64,000 nucleotides of DNA from Apodemia mormo (GCA_036924255.1 JAUPFN010000003.1:24090165-24154164), one strand, 5' to 3'. Shown: positions 32,791 to 44,377, numbered from the stretch's first letter. Translations and numbers: made by a program. The notes: generated by a model not told the origin, from the sequence alone.

Positions 32791-33398
32791 TATATATTCT
32801 TGACTTAGTGGTGTAGCTAACACGACTTTTTTATATACCTACATATATAGATGAACAGCTAGACTGATGTTTTTTACTAATTTTTTATTGATGAAAATAA
32901 TATTATCAAAACGTTACTTGCTTCAAAAATCAGCAATATTTTTTGAACAAATATTTTTTGCTGACTACTAATTTCACATTTGTGATGTGAAGTTAATAAC
33001 AAGCGCGATCCTATTCTCAGTTAGAACGCATTGTAATGTGTACCTTTACCGATCTGCTTACGGAATAAAAATTATAATTTATCAAATAAAATGTGTTCCT
33101 GAACATACACCACAAAGATTGCTGTAAGAAATGTTCACGGCTGTAATTAATTAGCTGGTTTGCCTACGACAGGCAAATATTAAAATAAGTATTATAGTAG
33201 GAGAGCTCAAGACGCTAAATGGGGATATACTCTAGCGTCGTGGGGACCTGTTGGAATTTGTAGATTAAATGATAAAAAAAAATAAAAGTTGATATAATAA
33301 TTAGCATTTCAATGTTGGGAAAAAATCTACAAACAAAGAAGAAGTAAAATCATAAAATAAAAAATAAAAAAAAGACATTAACATGGAAACACTGATTT
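32791..33398. other. AT-rich stretch
   Basis: 32845-32915 resembles 61553-61610 (TAGATGAACAGCTAGACTGA versus TAGATTAACGGCTAGATTGA, both followed by TTTTTTATTGATGAA). No gene. Confidence 0.4.
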
Positions 33399-33655
33399 GG
33401 GACCAACGTGGTTAGCGAACCTAACTACGAATCAATGGGGCTTGGGTTTGTTTCCCAACAGGGACATACATTTCTGTGATGAACATAGATATTTGTACTT
33501 CTTTCTTTATGTGTATTGTGTATGTTACAGTATTTACATATGTATTTCTATGTATTAGTATCGTTGACTAACACCCATAACACAAGCAAATAATTTGCTT
33601 AATTTGGGGTTAAATCAATTTGTGCAATTTGTTCAGCGATATTATTAATATTAGT
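33399..33655 (+). mobile_element. tRNA-derived SINE, diverged
   Basis: The head (GGACCAACGTGGTTAGCGAA) and B box (GGGTTTGTTTCCC) are mutated. The body and 3' end are clear (TTGGGGTTAAATCAAT). Confidence 0.8.
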
Positions 33656-34321
33656 ATGGAAAAATAAATATAAAAACGGTTATAGAATATTTTAAAATAA
33701 ATTACCGTCATATTTCGACTAACTACTTCACGAAAGGTAGGAACAATGAAACACGTACGAAACATTAATTATAGTAACGAGAAATGCTCAAATGAAAAAA
33801 ACATATTTTTTCATTTTACTCGTTGGTATATTATTAATGATTAAATTTGTACAAGACGAAAAAGCGAATGTTTTCAGTTTGGCATGTATTTGAGTAGCCA
33901 CTTGAACGTCCACGTTGCGAGTTGTCACATGCCTCGAACGTCCAAGCGCAACCAACATTTAGCGCGACTTAAAATCGCATTACGTTCCTCGGTAAAAACG
34001 TTTGAAAAAAGGAAATTTTATGTACGATTTAAAAATAAACAAGCCATTCTTTACGTTAGCGTATAAATTTCAATGATAATAATGCTTGATACTAACATTT
34101 TCATACTAAAACCCAATATTAAACTCTGGATATTAGCATTTTTTTACCCAATTGATTGAAGAAATAATTTTTAATTAATTTCTTGACTTTGGTAAATAAA
34201 TTTATATTTATTGATTTAAAATATAACCATTGATGATGAATTAATGATAATATTATAATAATAAGGTTTTAAAATCAACCAAATGAACCATTATTTACAA
34301 TGTGCTTCAGAGAAGGTGTTT
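33656..34321. other. AT-rich stretch, no supported gene
   Basis: A 60-codon frame at 33884 has no recognisable domain. Confidence 0.45.
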
Positions 34322-34425
34322 CCCCGTATTGATCTAGGCTGCAGTTGAAGAAAAACCATCTGACGTTCTGCCGAGTTTAAGTGTCAGTGCTTGTCACTGT
34401 CGTGTTCCGATTTGAAGCCTAACGT
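34322..34425 (+). mobile_element. Family A repeat, internally deleted
   Basis: The 5' end (CCCCGTATTGATCTAGGCTG) is joined to the central GTGCTTGTCACTGTCGTGTT. Both ends of the family are otherwise missing. Confidence 0.7.
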
Positions 34426-34439
34426 CTTGGCCATGGGAA

Positions 34440-34680
34440 GTTCACGCCCACGATTTTTTTCGCGGCGAGAACGACGAAGCGTCTGGCGTCTGAAACAAAT
34501 GCATGGGAAATTACTAAACATGCCACGCCGCGCGGCAACTGGCGTAGCTACCGACTAATTTTGCCAAACGCGGTGGGACGCGGCGAGCGATTGAAACAAA
34601 TGCATGTATGAATCAGCATAGCGCATGCCACGGACTTCAGCGGCAGCCGCGGTGGATAGTCTTGGAATCAAAACGGTTTC
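34440..34680. repeat. GC-rich ~100-bp dimer
   Basis: GAAACAAATGCATG occurs twice about 100 bp apart (near 34492 and 34592). Each is followed by a GCATGCCACG-like word and surrounded by CGCGGCG-rich sequence. This is unlike the local AT-rich background. Class unknown. Confidence 0.45.
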
Positions 34681-34847
34681 TTTGTAGTTACTGCTATACT
34701 ACACTATGAATATTTTAACTTTAATTTTCAAATACTTACTAGGCCAGTAATTTGTAAGTCTGGTCACCACATAATAAGTATAAACAAAGTCCAGAAATAC
34801 AATTTTTCTTTCTTTCCGCAATGTTGAATATTCATAAGAATATCAGA

Positions 34848-36262
34848 GGGCCTACCATGAACTCTTATAATACTTGTCAAGTTCCAGGCAGTTCAACTAT
34901 GAGTATTAACCTGTCAGGTTTTACGATCGTACCATGAACTAATTTTTGTTGAACTGCAATGCGTCGTCTTCTGGCCGGTTACATTATCTCTGGCAGAACA
35001 TATCAAATTAACGTTGAGAAACACATAACTTGCCAATTTTTAAATTTTAGTATAAAGTTATTATTTTTAATGCATTTTAATTACAAATCTTGAATTTAAG
35101 AATACAAATTGGCAAAAGATATTGAGTTTTAAGTTATTTAAATTCTTCGTAAAATATTTGGAACATAAAGTAAACCACGTAATATTTGTTAAGCGGCATC
35201 CATTAAAGAACGCAACTCTGGGAATATGACACATGACCTTGAACTGTTAAATAAAGACATTTATGTTATGAGCGCGGTTTTTAAATTTCTTGAGTACGTC
35301 TTGATTTTTGAGATTAGAGTTTTGGAATAGTTTGTGACTATTTTAAAGCTTAAAATTACACACTGATTTAATGAACGTGATGATGTCAAAAGCAAAACGA
35401 TAGTATGATATCAATATATTCAATGAACAATTGGAAGTTTTATGAGATATTTTAAATACTCATAAAGATATTGCAACGGGATTCAATAAAAGTGCACACT
35501 CAAAATGTTAATTTTCATCACACATCTAAATTTATGTGTATCTCCTCTGTGGTCTTGGTCCGGTGTCGGAGTTGATCACATGAGGTCCCGCGTCGGACAA
35601 TTCAACAAAATGTGTTTTTCAGTTTTCTGACAAAAGCAATGTTGCCCGGGATTGGAAAAAGTACCCGGGTGGCGATAGGCTTTGGCTAATCGTGGGTACA
35701 CTTGTTGTACCTCTGCCTACCTCTTTGGGGATACGGGCGTTAAGATACTTTTTTTTATCTAAAATTAAAAATAAATAAAAAATGCTTTAAAAGTAAGTAA
35801 ATATTAAATAATAAATAAATAACTTTAAATAGAAGTAGTGAATTAGGTACTATATTTTATACCAATGTCAATATTTTTCTAAAACACAGTTAATGTCAAA
35901 AAATATACAGTATATATTCCAAATAGGACTAGGGCTAGGAAAAGCAGTAATAATAAAAAATATCTACGTTTACAGTATATTTAAGACAAAGCAATCCAAT
36001 AAAAGTTATTTTTTTCCACCTGCAAGTGACCGGCAATATTATGACACTTTAGCAGTTCAAATATCGATTTCGGTCTGACAAAAACACTTCATGGTACGCT
36101 AATGCAGGGCAGAAGTTGGTTTGAATAGTAAAACGATCGCTCGCCGGCATAGGTCACGTGGTCACTGACTGGCCTGTTAAATAACGCTTTCATGGTACGA
36201 AATAGCAGGACAGTTTAATTATCGGCTAAAATTGACCTGCTATAAGAGTTCATGGTAGGGCC
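34848..36262. mobile_element. 1.4-kb inverted-repeat DNA element with repeated sub-terminal motifs
   Basis: The left end GGGCCTACCATGAACTCTTA is mirrored by the right end (inverted GGCCCTACCATGAACTCTTA). The word CCATGAA recurs inside: GTACCATGAACT at about 34930 on the left, and inverted at about 36088 and 36190 on the right. The interior holds a LINE-tail-like module (35645-35745) and AT-rich DNA, with no transposase frame. Target duplication not resolved. Confidence 0.65.
35645..35745 (+). repeat. LINE-tail-like module
   Basis: GGGATTGGAAAAAGTACCCG ... GGCTAATCGTGGGTACACTT ... TTTGGGGATACGGGCG. The same module is at 1358-1475. Confidence 0.6.
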
Positions 36263-36449
36263 GCAGTAGTGTCACCAAAAATCGATAGTTTTAATCTAGA
36301 AATGCCATTATGTCAATAGTATCAATAGTATTGAACGCTGCAAGTAAGTAAACTATCGATTGATTTGAATTGATTGAAAATCCGCGCCGCGCGATATTTC
36401 GCCTCGCCCGCCGCACCGCGCGCCGCCGCCGCCGACGGTTCGCTTGGCT
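36263..36449. other. Contains a GC-rich (CCGCCG) tract
   Basis: 36385-36445 is very rich in CG dinucleotides (CGCGCCGCCGCCGCCGACGG). The minus-strand frame across it has no known domain. Confidence 0.5.
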
Positions 36450-36587
36450 GGGCGGTAAGGTAGCCGGTAAACTTACAAGCGTGGCATCCGGTATAGGAAA
36501 AGAAAATTAATATCATTGATGTCTTTAGGCGATAGTTGCCGCTTTCCATCAAGAAAGCCATTTTCTTTTTTGCTGTCTTATAAAAAA
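36450..36587 (+). mobile_element. Family A repeat, 3' end
   Basis: Starts GCGGTAAGGTAGCCGGTAAA and ends after TTTTTGCTGTCTTAT in an A-rich tail. Confidence 0.8.
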
Positions 36588-37394
36588 AGGCTTTAGCTAA
36601 ACATTATCATAATTATGACGATAAAAACTACTTTGTTTTTCAATTTTGACATATTATAATCGTTATTGTTTCAAACAAAACAAAAGCTTGTGGGCCTAAA
36701 CTGTTATTCGTCGCGATTAAGAATTTGCATCAGGAATTTGCATTACTGGAACTTTCTTTGTAACTGCCACATTGCGTGATACTAAATTTCCAGAAAAATT
36801 AGAAACCAAATAACAAAGCTATATTTCACACAAAACGGAATTGCTTTTCCTTAAATAAATTTACATAAACGTAGGCTTTACAAACTCTTGACCTACGCTG
36901 TTAACTTAAACGAGGAAGTGGAGCTTGAATAGGGCAATCATTTCAGTAACTGTGGCAATATAACATCCTCACTTAATTAATATTCCTTACACTACCAAGA
37001 AGTTTACCTTTTGCTACCTGTAAGCTTAGCGAAAGATTATTTACTCTATATACCGGAGCATTGGTTATTTCTAACACCTGATTGACACAGTTAAATTTCT
37101 ATATTAATAGTTAAATAGTAGGTATATCGTAAGCAATATCCTACATTTGGCAATTAAAGTGGTGTATGAGAGAATATAATGTAGTAGCTATGGGCAACGG
37201 CCAGTTTCCGCCCTTGTATTAATTATTAATTTCCTGCCTTTTCTAATTAAACAACGTAATCAATGTTTACATTCTTGTATTTTCTTCACATTGTCTAATG
37301 TAACCAAAACCCTTATTATAAAAACCTTATTCTATTCACTCTAATTTTAACATTCTATCTTTTATCTTTTAATTCTCATAATCTCATAATCACT
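36588..37394. other. AT-rich gene-free stretch
   Basis: Nothing recognised. Confidence 0.45.
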
Positions 37395-38739
37395 GCATAG
37401 TATAAAACAAAGTCGCTTTCTCTGCCTGTCCCTATGTCCTTATGTCCCTATGTATGCTTAAATCTTTAAAACTACGCAACGGATTATGATGCGGTTTTTT
37501 AATAGATAGAGTGATTAAAGAGGAAGGTTTATACGTATAATAACATTCAATGTGTTGTAGAGAAATACTGCAATTTTTAAGTTTTCTGATGTCATGTCTT
37601 AAATAATTATATTTTTTTCCGCTTACATTGCAAACGCAGGCTAAACCCTACGAGATTTATCAAAATAATGTACTAAGTATTTGTATACCTTGAAAAGGTC
37701 CGCGATGGTATATGTCTATCTCTTATGGATCACCCACAATAGCATTTTTTTGTCATTTACTTTTTACGAAAAATAATAGCTTTTTTTCGATGCAATTTTA
37801 AGCAGTACAGCACTAATCCTTATCCAATTAAATACCTTAAATATATTGTTGATTTAATATAGAGCAATATGGCAGTTTACAGCATGTAAATTAAATGAAT
37901 ATTTTTAAAGATATTACAGATTTAAAATGCAGGGGCATAGCGATTCCGGGATGACGGGACTGTGGCGGCGCACGCGCGGTATGTTCTGTTAAACCGCCGC
38001 GCTGGGAAACGTGTTAATTTTCGGATAAATAAATATAGGACTGCAGCTGAAAACCAAAATTTAGTACATTCTTGTTTTTAAAACTAAATATCACCATATA
38101 AAAATCATGTCGAAGATTAGAAATAGTATTAACAAATTATTTGTTCTAGAGATTTTTTAGCCTGTTTTCGGAATTTTATATGATCAAGTAAAGTACATTC
38201 TATCATGTAATAAGTTAGCACATTCCTTAGATAATATATATCTTCAGGTATATCGTATAATTTTGTAAAATTGTTATTTAACAATTAATGTTAAAAACGT
38301 GATTTAGCAAAGCAGTTTTTAATGCCCCACTATGTATGTAGATAATTAAAATAGATAATTAAGAAAATAAATAAGTTACTGAATTTACCCCGATTTTCGA
38401 AAATCGAGTTTTCAGCAGATATCCATGTTTTGAGGTTCTAGGAATCTTTTCTGACTATATTCACGATGACATCAGTATGTTTGTATGTATGTATGTGTGT
38501 GTGTGTATGTAAACATCTCATAACTTTTTGACGGCTAGACCGATCGAAACGCGGTTTATGGCATTCGATTGAATTCCGCTGAACTCAGATTTCCTGAAAA
38601 TTTGAACCGATTCAGTCCAGGAGATTTTGAAAAATTTTAAAAAACACTAAAACAAATTTTGACGAAACAGTATTTTTTTAATATAACTTTCAGATTTATG
38701 TACCGATTGAGTACAAAAACTAATCAGCTCTATTTCTCA

Positions 38740-39180
38740 AACAACTACATCTAATACATAAATTGCATCAAAATTGGTTTATCCGTTTGGGCGTAATCGT
38801 TGACGAAAAATTTTGAAAAAAATGTTTTTTCGTCGTAGCTTCGAAATTTTTCAACCAATAATTTTTTGGTGTTCTGCGATATCTTAGTAATAAAAAAACT
38901 ACATCAAATGCTGTTTCAAAAATCAAAATCGAATCTGATTCTCAAAACTTATAGCTTTTCAAATATTAAAATTACGTTGTTTTTAGCAAACTTACTTATT
39001 TTTTAAATAACTTTAAACTTAATTTACCGATTGACTTATATTATCAGCTTTTGTTCTTTAAAAACTGCGTGAAATACCGTTAATTTAATCAAAATCGGTC
39101 AATTTGTTTGGGATTTATCAATGAAGAAAATTAAAAATAAAATGTTTTTTGACATAGCATCGAAATTTTTCAACCTATCG
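38740..39180. repeat. Internally similar blocks within the Helitron
   Basis: 38760-38870 and 39085-39180 share the order AATTGCATCAAAATTGGTTT / ATCAAAATCGGTCAATTTGT, then AAATGTTTTTT, then CGAAATTTTTCAACC. This indicates an old direct duplication of about 310-320 bp. The frame on the minus strand here is not a gene. Confidence 0.55.
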
Positions 39181-39387
39181 ATTATTTAGCTAAAACAATA
39201 TTTTAGATTTAAAAAATTGAGTTGAATGCCATCATCGTTTTCAAATATACAGTTTTTAAAAAATATTAATACTGCCATTTTTAACAAAATAGATGTTTGA
39301 ATTGAAAAATCTATGCTTATATTTTTTACTCTTTTGAGCTTAAAATACCTTAATTTAGTGAGAAGTCCAACCATTTACACATTTTTT

Positions 39388-39561
39388 CCCGTTCGCTCCT
39401 ATGCCTCGTTTTAATATATCGCAGGGTCAAACCTTCAACGTTGTAGGCTTAGATTTGAGCGTTGACTGTTTTTCACATGGCCAATATGTATATATCGCTA
39501 TTTCAAGAGTAACCTCTAAAGAAAACATGTTTTTATTATCTAATAATGGCAAGAAGCTGTG
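39388..39561 (+). pseudogene. Helitron Pif1-type helicase, C-terminal remnant
   Basis: In one frame ending at a stop (TGA, 39559-39561) the sequence encodes NISQGQTFNVVGLDLSVDCF followed by SHGQYVYIAISRVTSKENMF. These are the last conserved motifs of Helitron RepHel proteins: the SQGQT motif, then a G-L-D-L segment, then the H-G-Q-x-Y-x-A-x-S-R-V motif VI region with its conserved Arg. Only about 58 residues of a protein usually over 1,300 residues remain. The Rep nuclease and Walker A/B motifs are absent. The intact copy would unwind DNA during rolling-circle transposition; this piece cannot. It lies 260 bp before the Helitron 3' end, as expected. Confidence 0.82.
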
Positions 39562-39822
39562 AACGTTGTATATAAAGACATTCTGTAATATATCAATTGT
39601 AAAAATAAAAGAAATAGGTAAAAATGTAAAAACTAAAAATGTAGTACCTATATGAATTTAGATATTCCAAAGATAGCAGGAAATCTTTATGGTATAGGGA
39701 AAGGGGAATTGTTTTACTCCAAATTTAACGCGTGCGGCCCACGGGCAGTAATGAATAAATCAAAACTACTGGATTGATTTTAATCATTTTTTTCCCGTGC
39801 GAAGCCGGGGCGGGCCGCTAGT

Positions 39823-40168
39823 GAAATATAAATTAACAAATACATGTACCTTAAATTGCGTATGCACGTTCTGGATTATTTAAATACCATCGTATTTTTT
39901 AACGGAGGCCAGAGTGTGTTACACTGATCGATGCAGGACACTGAACTGAATGTCCGAGTTTTCATTTTTCAACACGTTTTACCCGCCATTGTTGTTTTCG
40001 TGCAAATAATTATCTGTGATACCAGTGTAAATAATTTTAATTCGCACAATTAACAACGTTGTCGGGCAAAATGCTGCTTTATTAAATACAAACCTAACAA
40101 TATGTAACGCTTGTTTTATTTACAAAGAATATAACTATATAAATGCAGTATGTAATGTATATATATAT
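39823..40168. other. Spacer, nothing recognised
   Basis: No gene. Confidence 0.4.

Positions 40169-40236
<68 letters not shown>
40160..40236. repeat. (TA)n microsatellite
   Basis: About 65-75 bp of TA dinucleotides. Confidence 0.95.
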
Positions 40237-40239
<3 letters not shown>

Positions 40240-40558
40240 CAGAAGTACTTTATTCATTAAAACTTTTTACAAGTTATTTTGCTGATAATAATAGTATGCA
40301 TACTCGTGTAGAAGTATAGAATAAATAAAATGTTATTATTCAGAATCTTATAAAACTGTCATTGCATAACAATTTAGGTCTTAACCTATACTATTATCGA
40401 ATGACAGCTTAGGGTGGTTGGATTTTGTGGAGTATGATGACGCCGCATTATATTGGTAAAGGAATGTGATGTAATATTCCAAGCCTTATAATGTCCCTGT
40501 CATTGCTTGAGTTATAAGTTCTATGTAAATTCAATAGGATATATAACTGAAGCACTTT
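40237..40558. other. AT-rich spacer
   Basis: No gene or repeat recognised. Confidence 0.4.
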
Positions 40559-40921
40559 TTATATCATAAGATAGCACACTGCTTGTTTGCTCTCCTGATG
40601 GAAAAAGACAACCATCGCTTGAAGGCACCAAAGATGTCAATGGTGCGTTGCTATTAGTGTGGCGTGTGGGTTGTTAATGCCACTTGCATAAGCTTACCGG
40701 CCGCCTTACCCTGTAAACCGGAACATGAAACTGACAAGCACTGACGCTATTGCAGCAGGAATAGATAAGGCAGTGGTACCAGATCCGAGCGAGACAATGC
40801 AGAATTCTACAACCTTGTAGACACGATGATAGTGACTCGCATACAAATCGTGCGCCTCTTACGAACTGATTGGCATAAAAGTAGATGATCTATTCTTAAA
40901 AGGAGCTCGGAGAAACGGGGG
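40559..40921 (-). mobile_element. Family A repeat, full length
   Basis: Both ends present. The tail contains a small local rearrangement (GCACACTGCTTGTTTGCTCT instead of GCAAACAAGCAGATGGGTCT), an inverted version of the tail motif. Confidence 0.88.
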
Positions 40922-40984
40922 AAAACTGCACAAACACTTAGGATAGGCAGAGAGAAGATTTGTTCATTTTCAATTTTATTTAAT

Positions 40985-41232
40985 AGGATATGCAAAAAAT
41001 GGTTCTCCTAATGAAAAGTGATAACCGTTTCCTATAGACGCTAATGATGGTAATGATGCATTGTTATTAGTATACTGGGATTGAAATGCAACCTGCATAA
41101 GTTTACCGGCTACTTTAAGACTTATACTCCAAACCGACAAGCACTGACACTATTGTGACAGGAATAGGTAAAGTGGTGATATCAAACCCGGTCGGGACGT
41201 TGCAGAACTCTACCACCGAGTTGGTCGTCAAG
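40985..41232 (-). mobile_element. Family A repeat, diverged and 5'-truncated
   Basis: Carries GATAACCGTTTCCTATAGAC, AAGCACTGACACTATTGTGA and GTTGCAGAACTCTACCACCG. Confidence 0.78.
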
Positions 41233-41292
41233 TTGTTATTTGTACGTGTACGGAGTGCTTCCTGCAGAAGTTTACCGGTTTATTATAAAACT

Positions 41293-41618
41293 AGCTGTTG
41301 CCCGCGTTTTCGTCCGCGCAAAATTAGTTTACTACACAGAGCTCCTCCCCCGTAGGTGATAGCGTGATAATATGTAGCCTATATGTTGACCCGACCTGTT
41401 AGTAATGTTCATGCAAAATTTGAAGTAAATCCATACAGTACTTTTTGAGTTTACCCCGGACATACATACAGACAAACAGACAAAAATTCTAAAAACTATA
41501 TTTTTGGCTTCAATATCGATTTTTCAATCGATATTGAAGCGAGATATACGCCCCAAGTATTCTTGTAAAAAATATTCAATGTACAGTTTTGACTTTCCTA
41601 CGATTTTATAATTTTATT
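41293..41618 (-). mobile_element. Non-autonomous Helitron
   Basis: Same family as 22-353. It begins CTAGCTGTTGCCCGCGTTTT and ends near CCTACGATTTTATAATTTTA. It contains a local palindrome CTTCAATATCGATTTTTCAA (41508 on) absent from the other copies. Confidence 0.75.
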
Positions 41619-41784
41619 AATTAATTAATTTATTAATGTAATTGGAGAGCAGGAGCAAGAGAGCATCCCATACAACAAACGCGCTTTATTCTGTTTTTTA
41701 TACATACGGAATCCCTCGTGCGCGAGTCCGGTTCGCACTTGGCCGGTTTATATTTTTCGTTTGTTTGTATGAAATTAATAATGT

Positions 41785-41865
41785 CTCTTGACATGTTTAG
41801 TTAATCGTTCGCCTTTTACGAACTGCCTGAACGCCTTTTATAAACGGCAGATGGTTTATTGATGG
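41785..41865 (-). mobile_element. Family A repeat fragment
   Basis: TTAGTTAATCGTTCGCCTTT, ACGAACTGCCTGAACG and ACGGCAGATGGTTTATT correspond to the 5' quarter of the family. Confidence 0.6.
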
Positions 41866-41979
41866 AAATATTTATAAATGAAATAAGTTTCTTAATTTAA
41901 ATAGGATACCCATTGTACCTAATTTGCAAGTGTATATATTAAATGTATATATTAATATGTACACTTGCAACAAACTATA

Positions 41980-42131
41980 ATCCATATCCATATCCATATC
42001 CATATCCATATCCATATCCATATCCATATCCATATCCATATCCACATCCACGTCCACGTCCACGTCCACGTCCACGTCCACGTCCATATCCATGTCCATA
42101 TCCATATTCATATCCATATCCATATCCATAC
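41980..42131. repeat. (CCATAT)n hexamer array
   Basis: About 25 hexamers of TCCATA, with an internal stretch where CCATAT has become CCACGT. It directly abuts the TCCATAC start of the Helitron at 42132. Frames on both strands (MDMDMD..., PYPYPY...) are repeat artefacts. Confidence 0.93.
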
Positions 42132-42378
42132 TCCATACTAATATTATAAATGCGAAAGTCTGTTTGTCTGTCTGTCTGTTACGCTTTCACGGCTAAACCG
42201 CTGGACCGATTTTCAATACATTTGGCATGGAAGTAGTACAAGAGCCGGGATCAAATATAGGCTATTTTTTTTCAAAAATCAATCCCTAAAGGGTTGAAAT
42301 AGGGGATGAAATTGTATGAAAAGCTATCTAGACGACATGTTAATCTACTGGCGGGCGAAGCTGCGCGGGTCAGCTAGT
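42132..42378 (+). mobile_element. Lep1-like Helitron, complete
   Basis: 5' TCCATACTAATATTATAAAT, then GCGAAAGTCTGTTTGTCTGT. The 3' end is GGCGGGCGAAGCTGCGCGGG, a hairpin-forming segment, then TCAGCTAGT. 247 bp and non-coding. Confidence 0.85.
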
Positions 42379-42584
42379 AAATGTATATATTAAAAATAAT
42401 GTCACGAACCTTTGTTTTCTCATTGAGGTTATTTGTGATTCGTATAGAGGGTTATGTGAAAAATAAATTTATCGAATTAGGGTGCCTGTCAAATTTGAAT
42501 GAGAAGTTTTACATAAACAAATACCTCACTGAATACATATAGTCTGTATAAATAAAAAATCATTCACGTTGTTAGTCTCAGTTG

Positions 42585-43520
42585 TGTTGTTTTCCCTTTA
42601 GCATAATATATTGCTAAAAGGGGATTTTTATATTGATCTTTTCAAGAGTCTTTCGTCTCTGAAGTCACGGCAATTTAGTTGGTCCTGGATTTGGTCAATT
42701 TTACTGTTTTACCTCTTAACCCTACCCACAACAATATTTATGGAACTGATTCATGGATTGACCATATTCTTGTCTTTTCTACAGAGTGTCGTTAATCACA
42801 TACAACTTTCTGCTCCTGAGTTTTCGCAAAATTATTTATTTTGATGTACGTGTCTTATAGGATAAAGCAGCCTAAGCATTTACCGCAGCTTATTCAAATG
42901 CGAACTTTTGCCAGAATTGGTTTCATATTAGGCAAGATTTAAGTTAAGACAAAATGCGCTGGTAATTAAGTGGAGCAACACAGCTGTTTATTTGGACGTT
43001 AGTGAAATGGTGGACAGTTTGAATAGGAACATTCTCTCTCTTTATAAAAAGTATTCTCCTATTCTGTTAAAATAAAGTGTGCTCCTGCACCATGGATCAC
43101 GATGGAGATTCACTTAGCTATGTATCGCAGGGATCGTTGCTTTCGAACGCTGAAGAGAAACTTGGGCCTGCTATAAAGTAGTTGGGAATCATTGTAATCA
43201 AATGGTAAGAACTGCTAAACGTCATCACATCCATATAAATTTAAATAATACCTCGTCTACGAATATGTGGAAGTTTATCAAGATTTTAAATGTCTGTAAC
43301 GCGAAGAATCGTTGTAATTTACCGTCTTTTGCTTTATTAAATGGTTTAAATGTACATTTCTCTGCTATTCTGGAAAATGCTGTGAAAACCTCTACTATTT
43401 ATATCTCAAGTCCCTGACGAATACTGAAATTGAACGGTCTAAATTTTCTGCAGTAATCTGTGATGATGTTGAAAAGGTTCCAAGGCACATACCTTTGATC
43501 AAGTTCAGAGAGGTATGATT
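42585..43520 (+). pseudogene. LINE ORF2 fragment: endonuclease end to RT linker
   Basis: Read with several frameshifts. Around 42730-42760 the words WIDHILVF resemble the late endonuclease region. About 42810-42840 APEFSQNYLF stands where LINE endonucleases have the S-D-H motif, here mutated. About 43090-43170 PAPWITMEIHLAMYRRDRCF is the start of the linker, and 43202-43417 (MVRTAKRHHIHINLNNTSST, MWKFIKILNV) matches the linker before the reverse transcriptase. Such ORF2 proteins nick DNA and copy the element RNA. This copy has stops and lacks the reverse transcriptase. It may belong to the same lineage as the C-terminal fragment at 17950. Confidence 0.6.
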
Positions 43521-43557
43521 ATCCACATTGTTGATTTTATTCTGCTATTATATGCAT

Positions 43558-43630
43558 TAACCCTATTGCGACAGGAAAAGGTAAAATGGTGTTACCAAAT
43601 CCGGAAGATACGTTATAGAATTCTACGATA
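43558..43630 (-). mobile_element. Family A repeat fragment
   Basis: CCCTATTGCGACAGGAAAAG and GAATTCTACGA correspond to the middle of the family. Confidence 0.55.
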
Positions 43631-43752
43631 TGATCAAAGTTTCAAATTAACATAAATTATACTTTAAAAGCAGTAAAACAATAACATTTGACATTAATTC
43701 GCCTACTTGAGGATTTTGGTCGTTTTATACAGGATCTCATCTCCTTTCTCAA

Positions 43753-43807
43753 GGATCCCTTCAAAGAATAAACCTTCTGAAATTCTGCCAGGCAGTTCGT
43801 AAAAGGA
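43753..43807 (+). mobile_element. Family A repeat fragment, 5' end
   Basis: GGATCCCTTCAAAGAATAAA, CCTTCTGAAATTCTGCCAGG and CAGTTCGTAAAAGG match the first ~60 bp. Confidence 0.6.
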
Positions 43808-43869
43808 GAATTGTAATTAATAAATCTAAACTAACATGAATTAGAAAATACTCTTTTTAAATTACAAGT

Positions 43870-44368
43870 ATGTTGATTTATAAAATTGTATATTAAAAAA
43901 CGTAGTTTATGCACCATATAAGGTAGAACATGTTGATAAATATAGGTACATTAAATTGTGCAACTTAACTTAATTGTTACAAATTATCTTTTATCTTTTA
44001 CTGTCTTTAAACTTTGTAAAATGTCAACATTTTAATTAAACAAAAAATGAATTTTGTAAATTATAGAAATAAGTGTTGTGTGTGAAATAATGTTTGTAAT
44101 TTGTATTACGTAACTATAATTATTGAAAAAAAAAAACACACGTCCGCTTAGTTTCTTCCGCTGGATCTTTTCAGTGTGTGGCCGCGTTTGGATCCGGTAG
44201 TAATTGTAAAAAAATCGACTTACAACATTTTTAGTTTAATAATAAACAATTGTAATTTTAAAATATTTGCACACCATATCATGGTAGAATATGTTGGTGA
44301 CTTAATCAAATTTTAATAACTTATAACTCCCATATTCTGGCGAATAAATAATTTTTTTCTTTCTTTCT
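43870..44368 (+). mobile_element. Retroelement 3'-UTR-like dimer
   Basis: The word CACCATAT ... GGTAGAAYATGTTG occurs twice, at 43910 and 44270. The sequence ends TGGCGAATAAATAATTTTTT followed by TTTCTTTC, resembling a polyadenylation signal and tail. No ORF. Confidence 0.45.
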
Positions 44369-44377
44369 TACACGTGT

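Larger units (their letters stand above)
37395..39822 (+). mobile_element. Helitron with remnant helicase
   Basis: It starts with the module AGTATAAAACAAAGTCGCTT, also seen inverted at 47649-47845. It ends CGAAGCCGGGGCGGGCCGCT AGT, a GC-rich hairpin region then CTAGT. The interior contains an AT-rich middle with internally similar blocks and the C-terminal helicase remnant at 39388-39561. It is probably a deleted autonomous copy, although two overlapping elements cannot be excluded. Confidence 0.6.

Noticed and set aside
32581..32823. 80-codon minus-strand frame
   Set aside because: Translation of the tRNA-derived SINE read through; the same pattern appears wherever the SINE lies.
33884..34066. 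60-codon frame with a basic C-terminus
   Set aside because: No domain, no splice context and no conservation evidence available; length is within chance expectation.
41872..42149. MDMDMD / PYPYPY / RPRPRP reading frames
   Set aside because: Artefacts of the TCCATA hexamer array on both strands.
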